A stretch of DNA of 8,876 nucleotides. Source: an uncultured Burkholderiales bacterium (GTDB lineage Bacteria > Pseudomonadota > Gammaproteobacteria > Burkholderiales > Thiobacillaceae). Shown here piece after piece: positions 6,186 to 8,876 of this stretch (position 1 is its first letter; each line of letters opens with the position of its first letter). The notes beneath the pieces are model-generated. The model searched no databases. It was not told the DNA's origin and saw nothing but the letters and a program-made list of their open reading frames with translations. Where the stretch lies: the NCBI GenBank assembly GCA_937925755.1, contig CALAMX010000156.1:1-8876 (forward strand). The letters run 5' to 3'. A program made the translations under genes and the position numbers.

Positions 6186-7434
6186 GATACTGGTCGTGGA
6201 CGATGAACCGGGCATTCGGACCCTGGTCAAGGAGATCCTGGAGGAGGAAGGGTACGAAGTGCGCCTGGCCGAGAATGGCGAGGCCGCGCGCCGCGCCATG
6301 CAGGAGAAGGCGCCGGACCTGGTCCTGCTCGACATCTGGATGCCAGACCTCGACGGCATCAGTCTGCTCAAGGAGTGGGTGAGCACGGGACTGGCGCGCA
6401 TGCCGGTGGTGATGATGTCCGGCCATGGCACCATCCACACTGCGGTGGAGGCCACCCGGCTGGGGGCCTTCGACTTCCTGGAAAAACCGGTGCCTTACAA
6501 GCGTCTGCTGGAGACGGTCGAACGCGCCCTGCGTCAGGCCCCCCAACCCCAGCCTCTGCCGGACAGTCTGCCGCAGTTGGGCAGCTCGGAGAGCATCCGC
6601 CAGCTCGTGCAAAAGCTCAAGCAAGCCGCTTTGAGTGGCAGCTCCATCCTACTGTCGGGTGAGCCAGGTGCCGGCGCCGAGGCCTGCGCGCTATTCCTGC
6701 ACCCGCCCGAGACCCCCTGGGTGGTGGTCAGGGACTTCAGCCGCTTGGCGGACAACCCCCTGCAACTCCTGCAAGAGGCCAAGGGCGGGCTCATGTTCGT
6801 GCCGGAGGTGGGGCATCTCACCCCGTTCCAACAAAAAGGGCTGGAGATGATCATCGCCAAAAGCCCCGACTACAACCTGCGGGTGGTCTGCGCCAGTTCG
6901 GTCAACCTGGCGGAGCGAGCGGCCCAGGGCCAGTACTCGCGCGACCTCTATAACGCCTTGGCGCGGGTGGCCGTGCGCATCCCTGCTCTGCGCGAGCACG
7001 CCGAGGACATCCCGGAGTTGGCCCGGCGCATGCTGGATGAGGCGATCCAGACGCATGCACTGCCGCCACGACGCCTCACCGACGAGGCGTTACAAGTGCT
7101 CGCCAGCCATCGCTGGCCGGGCAACCTCGACGAGCTGCGCAATGTGGTGACCAGCCTGGCGGTGGCCGCCACCGATGCGCACATCGACGCGGCCGAAGTG
7201 CGCGCCCTGCTTGGCATCGAGGCACAGCAGCCACCGGTGGCGATGGGTATCCGGATCGATATGCCGCTCAAGGAGGCGCGTGACGCCTTCGAGCGGGTCT
7301 ATCTCACCGCCCTGCTCGAGGCCTGCGGCTGGGCGGTGAGCAAGGCGGCCGCCCGCGCCGGTATGGAACGCACCGCCTTCTACCGCAAGCTGAAGAGCTT
7401 GGGTATCGAACTGCCCGCCCGTCACAGCGATTAG
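6178..7434 (+). CDS. ntrX: NtrX-like response regulator with degenerate AAA+ domain
   Basis: DNA-binding partner of the adjacent kinase, 418 residues, shorter than typical NtrC-family activators. The receiver (1-120) is intact: acidic pair D8-D9, phospho-acceptor D52 in LLDIWMPD, S81 and K103. After a Pro/Gln linker comes an AAA+ domain that is recognisable but stripped. Walker A reads GEPGAGAE (161-168) with Ala in place of Lys. Walker B reads GGLMFVPE with Pro209 in place of Asp. The GAFTGA loop is absent. The finger segment reads YSRDLYNAL instead of FREDLxxRL. Sensor II reads GNLDEL (Asp318 in place of Arg). The C-terminal Fis-type helix-turn-helix is normal (VSKAAARAGMERTAFYRKL, 387-405). 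The frame is uninterrupted and the fold-maintaining residues remain, so this looks like a functional non-ATPase regulator rather than a pseudogene. It probably acts without sigma-54. The symbol follows the neighbourhood and pairing. Confidence 0.85.
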   Translation: MSEILVVDDEPGIRTLVKEILEEEGYEVRLAENGEAARRAMQEKAPDLVLLDIWMPDLDGISLLKEWVSTGLARMPVVMMSGHGTIHTAVEATRLGAFDFLEKPVPYKRLLETVERALRQAPQPQPLPDSLPQLGSSESIRQLVQKLKQAALSGSSILLSGEPGAGAEACALFLHPPETPWVVVRDFSRLADNPLQLLQEAKGGLMFVPEVGHLTPFQQKGLEMIIAKSPDYNLRVVCASSVNLAERAAQGQYSRDLYNALARVAVRIPALREHAEDIPELARRMLDEAIQTHALPPRRLTDEALQVLASHRWPGNLDELRNVVTSLAVAATDAHIDAAEVRALLGIEAQQPPVAMGIRIDMPLKEARDAFERVYLTALLEACGWAVSKAAARAGMERTAFYRKLKSLGIELPARHSD

Positions 7435-7435
7435 T

Positions 7436-7492
7436 ATGGGCCGGCAGGGCCCAGCGCACCTCTCCCATCACTCCCGACATCTGGATCCATGA
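7436..7492 (+). CDS. Possible 18-codon minicistron between ntrX and trkA
   Basis: An ATG one base after the ntrX stop opens an 18-residue frame, MGRQGPAHLSHHSRHLDP. Its TGA at 7490-7492 overlaps the trkA start as ATGA. The length and the flanking arrangement are the same as in the def-fmt gap, and the peptides share M-x-R-[KQ]-G-P and a final Pro. There is no Shine-Dalgarno, so translation would need reinitiation after ntrX. It is His- and Ser-rich and resembles no family that I know. It may be a coupling device for trkA, which also lacks a good ribosome-binding site, or a chance frame across an intergenic repeat. Confidence 0.3.
   Translation: MGRQGPAHLSHHSRHLDP
7437..7453 (+). repeat. Perfect GC-rich hairpin in the ntrX-trkA gap
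   Basis: The arms TGGGCC (7437-7442) and GGCCCA (7448-7453) pair over 6 bp around a GGCAG loop, directly after the ntrX stop. A pyrimidine-rich stretch follows, including two adjacent nine-base near-repeats (CTCCCATCA and CTCCCGACA, 7462-7479). There is no T-tract, so it is not a standard terminator. It resembles the hairpin upstream of fmt in position and arm sequence. Confidence 0.55.
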
Positions 7493-8876
7493 AGATCATC
7501 ATCCTCGGTGCCGGCCAGGTCGGTTCCAACCTGGCCGCTAGCCTGGTCTCGGAGGCCAATGACATCACCGTGGTGGACTTGGACGCCGCCAAGCTGGCGC
7601 AACTGCAGGAACGCTATGACCTGCGCACCCTGGTGGGTCACGGCGCGCACCCGAGTGTGCTGCGTGCCGCCGGCGCTCAGGACGCCGACATGCTGGTGGC
7701 GGTGACCCAGTCCGACGAGACCAACATGGTCGCCTGCAAGCTGGCCGCCACCCTGTTCAACGTCCCCACCAAGATCGCCCGGATCCGCGCCTCGGACTAC
7801 ATGCAACATCCCGAGCTGTTCGATGCCAGGAACATGGCGGTGGATTACACCATCAGCCCGGAACAGGAGATCACCACCTATCTGCGGCGGCTGATCGACT
7901 ATCCCGAGGCCCTGCAGGTGATGGACTTTGCCGAGGGGCGCATCCGGCTGGTGGCGGTGCGCGCCCGCGGCGGCTTCCTGGTGGGACACGAGCTGCGCTA
8001 CCTGCGCGAGCACCTGCACCTGATCCTGCGCGAGCGCCCGCAACTGGATAAGGTCGATGCGCGCGTGGCGGCCATCTACCGCGAGGGCCGCTCCATCATC
8101 CCGACCGGTAACACCGTGGTGCATGAGGGCGACGAGGTCTTCTTCCTCGCCGCCACCGAGAACATCCGCGCCGTGCTCAAGGAGATCCATCACGCCGACC
8201 AGTCGGTGCGCCGGGTGATGATCGCCGGCGGCGGCAACATCGGCAGCCGTCTTGCCGCCGTCCTGGAGGACGACTACGAGGTCAAGCTGATCGACCACAA
8301 CAAACAGCGCGCCGAGCAGCTCGCCGAGCGACTCAAGCAGACACTGGTGTTGGTTGGCGACGCCACCGACGAGGAACTGCTCACCCAGGAGAACGTCGAC
8401 GAGATGGACGTCTTCTGTGCCCTCACCAACGACGACGAGGACAACATCATGTCTTGTCTGCTCGCCAAACGCATGGGCGCGCGCAAGGTCATTGCGCTGA
8501 TCAACCGCGCCAGTTACGTGGACCTACTGCAGGGCGGCGAGATCGACGTGGCGCTCTCGCCGGCGCAGGCCACCATCGGACCGCTGCTCACGCATATCCG
8601 CCGCGGCGACGTCACGGTGGTGCACAGCCTGCGCCGTGGCGCCGCCGAGGCCCTGGAGGCGGTGGTGCACGGTGACGAGAAGAGTTCCAAACTGGTCGGC
8701 CGCCGCATCGAACAGGTCCCTCTGCCCGAGGGCGCCAGTATCGGCGCCATCCTGCGCGGTGACGAGGTGATCATCGCCCACCATGACACCGTCATCCATG
8801 CCGAGGATCACCTGATCATCTTCGTCCCCAACAAGCGTCAGGTGCCGCAGGTAGAGCGCTTGTTCCAGGTCAACCT
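7489..8876 (+). CDS. trkA: Trk system K+ uptake regulator TrkA (3' end just outside window)
   Basis: Peripheral cytoplasmic protein that binds NAD(H) and gates the TrkH/TrkG potassium channel. The frame runs 462 codons and leaves the window in ERLFQVN, which aligns with the last residues of E. coli TrkA (458 residues), so only a few codons are missing. It has the double RCK layout: a first nucleotide-binding fold with GAGQVG (7-12) and Asp30 ending the second strand, a first TrkA-C domain (about 140-230), a second fold with GGGNIG (247-252), and a second TrkA-C domain (about 370-460). Family blocks such as DADMLVAVTQSDETNMVAC and ALTNDDEDNIMS are present. Compared with E. coli there is an extra stretch of about 10 residues before RVAAIY, containing an imperfect 8-codon duplication. 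Only a weak GGA precedes the ATG. Its place after ntrYX is also seen in alphaproteobacteria, and its place after rsmB recalls E. coli. Confidence 0.96.
   Translation, partial: MKIIILGAGQVGSNLAASLVSEANDITVVDLDAAKLAQLQERYDLRTLVGHGAHPSVLRAAGAQDADMLVAVTQSDETNMVACKLAATLFNVPTKIARIRASDYMQHPELFDARNMAVDYTISPEQEITTYLRRLIDYPEALQVMDFAEGRIRLVAVRARGGFLVGHELRYLREHLHLILRERPQLDKVDARVAAIYREGRSIIPTGNTVVHEGDEVFFLAATENIRAVLKEIHHADQSVRRVMIAGGGNIGSRLAAVLEDDYEVKLIDHNKQRAEQLAERLKQTLVLVGDATDEELLTQENVDEMDVFCALTNDDEDNIMSCLLAKRMGARKVIALINRASYVDLLQGGEIDVALSPAQATIGPLLTHIRRGDVTVVHSLRRGAAEALEAVVHGDEKSSKLVGRRIEQVPLPEGASIGAILRGDEVIIAHHDTVIHAEDHLIIFVPNKRQVPQVERLFQVN
7999..8046 (+). repeat. Imperfect 24-bp in-frame duplication inside trkA
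   Basis: Two adjacent 24-base units (7999-8022 and 8023-8046) match at 19 of 24 positions and share an 11-base core, CCTGCGCGAGC. They encode YLREHLHL and ILRERPQL. The second unit accounts for most of the extra length of this TrkA relative to the E. coli protein. Confidence 0.55.

Noticed and set aside
6658..6903. The NtrX gene as a pseudogene decayed by deletion
   Set aside because: The frame is intact over 418 codons, with conserved receiver and DNA-binding domains and preserved structural residues, so functional specialisation is more likely than decay.
7692..7954. Two GCTGGTGG octamers (7692-7699 and 7947-7954) matching the E. coli Chi sequence
   Set aside because: Both encode the Leu-Val part of TrkA strands, Chi is specific to enteric RecBCD, and two copies are unremarkable at this base composition.
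7468..8298. A 276-codon antisense frame opposite trkA
   Set aside because: It mirrors trkA codons, is rich in Gly/Gln/His/Val as antisense shadows are, and shows no motif or ribosome-binding site.

Overview
The window is a compact, GC-rich, single-strand gene block that looks like the chromosome of a gammaproteobacterium. The protein sequences resemble gammaproteobacterial families, and the order def, fmt, (htpX), rsmB, (DUF4390, ntrY, ntrX), trkA is an expanded version of the E. coli def-fmt-rsmB-trkA cluster. My best guess is a purple-sulfur or sulfur-oxidising (Chromatiales-like) lineage. That is an inference from gene order and style; no marker gene proves it. There is no rRNA, tRNA, CRISPR array, insertion sequence or phage gene, and no stretch over 60 bases without a gene.

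Layout, all on the + strand: the 3' part of def (1-342); a 55-base gap holding a GC hairpin, a heptamer tandem repeat and an 18-codon reading frame; fmt (398-1324); htpX (1370-2224); rsmB (about 2226-3494, probably with a CTG start); a secreted DUF4390 protein (3472-4038); the NtrY-like kinase (4056-6185); the NtrX-like regulator (6178-7434); a 54-base gap again holding a GC hairpin and an 18-codon frame; and trkA (7489 to beyond the window end). Spacing is tight, with overlaps at rsmB/DUF4390 and ntrY/ntrX and one base between htpX and rsmB, so co-transcription of most or all of the block is likely.

Functionally, def and fmt start and finish the formyl-methionine cycle. rsmB modifies 16S rRNA. 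htpX is a membrane quality-control protease. NtrYX is a membrane-to-nucleus-of-control two-component system, and trkA is the cytoplasmic NAD-binding regulator of K+ uptake. An ntrYX-trkA neighbourhood is also known in alphaproteobacteria.

The two points most worth a second look are these. First, the NtrX-like regulator has an intact receiver and Fis-type DNA-binding domain around an AAA+ domain that has lost the Walker A lysine, Walker B aspartate, the usual finger arginines, the sensor II arginine and the sigma-54 contact loops. It is very probably a non-ATPase regulator working without sigma-54. Second, the def-fmt and ntrX-trkA gaps each contain an exactly 18-codon ATG frame. Each frame begins one or two bases after the upstream stop and ends in an ATGA overlap with the downstream start, and each downstream gene lacks a good Shine-Dalgarno sequence. 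This suggests minicistrons that relay ribosomes by reinitiation, although a small dispersed intergenic repeat is an alternative explanation.
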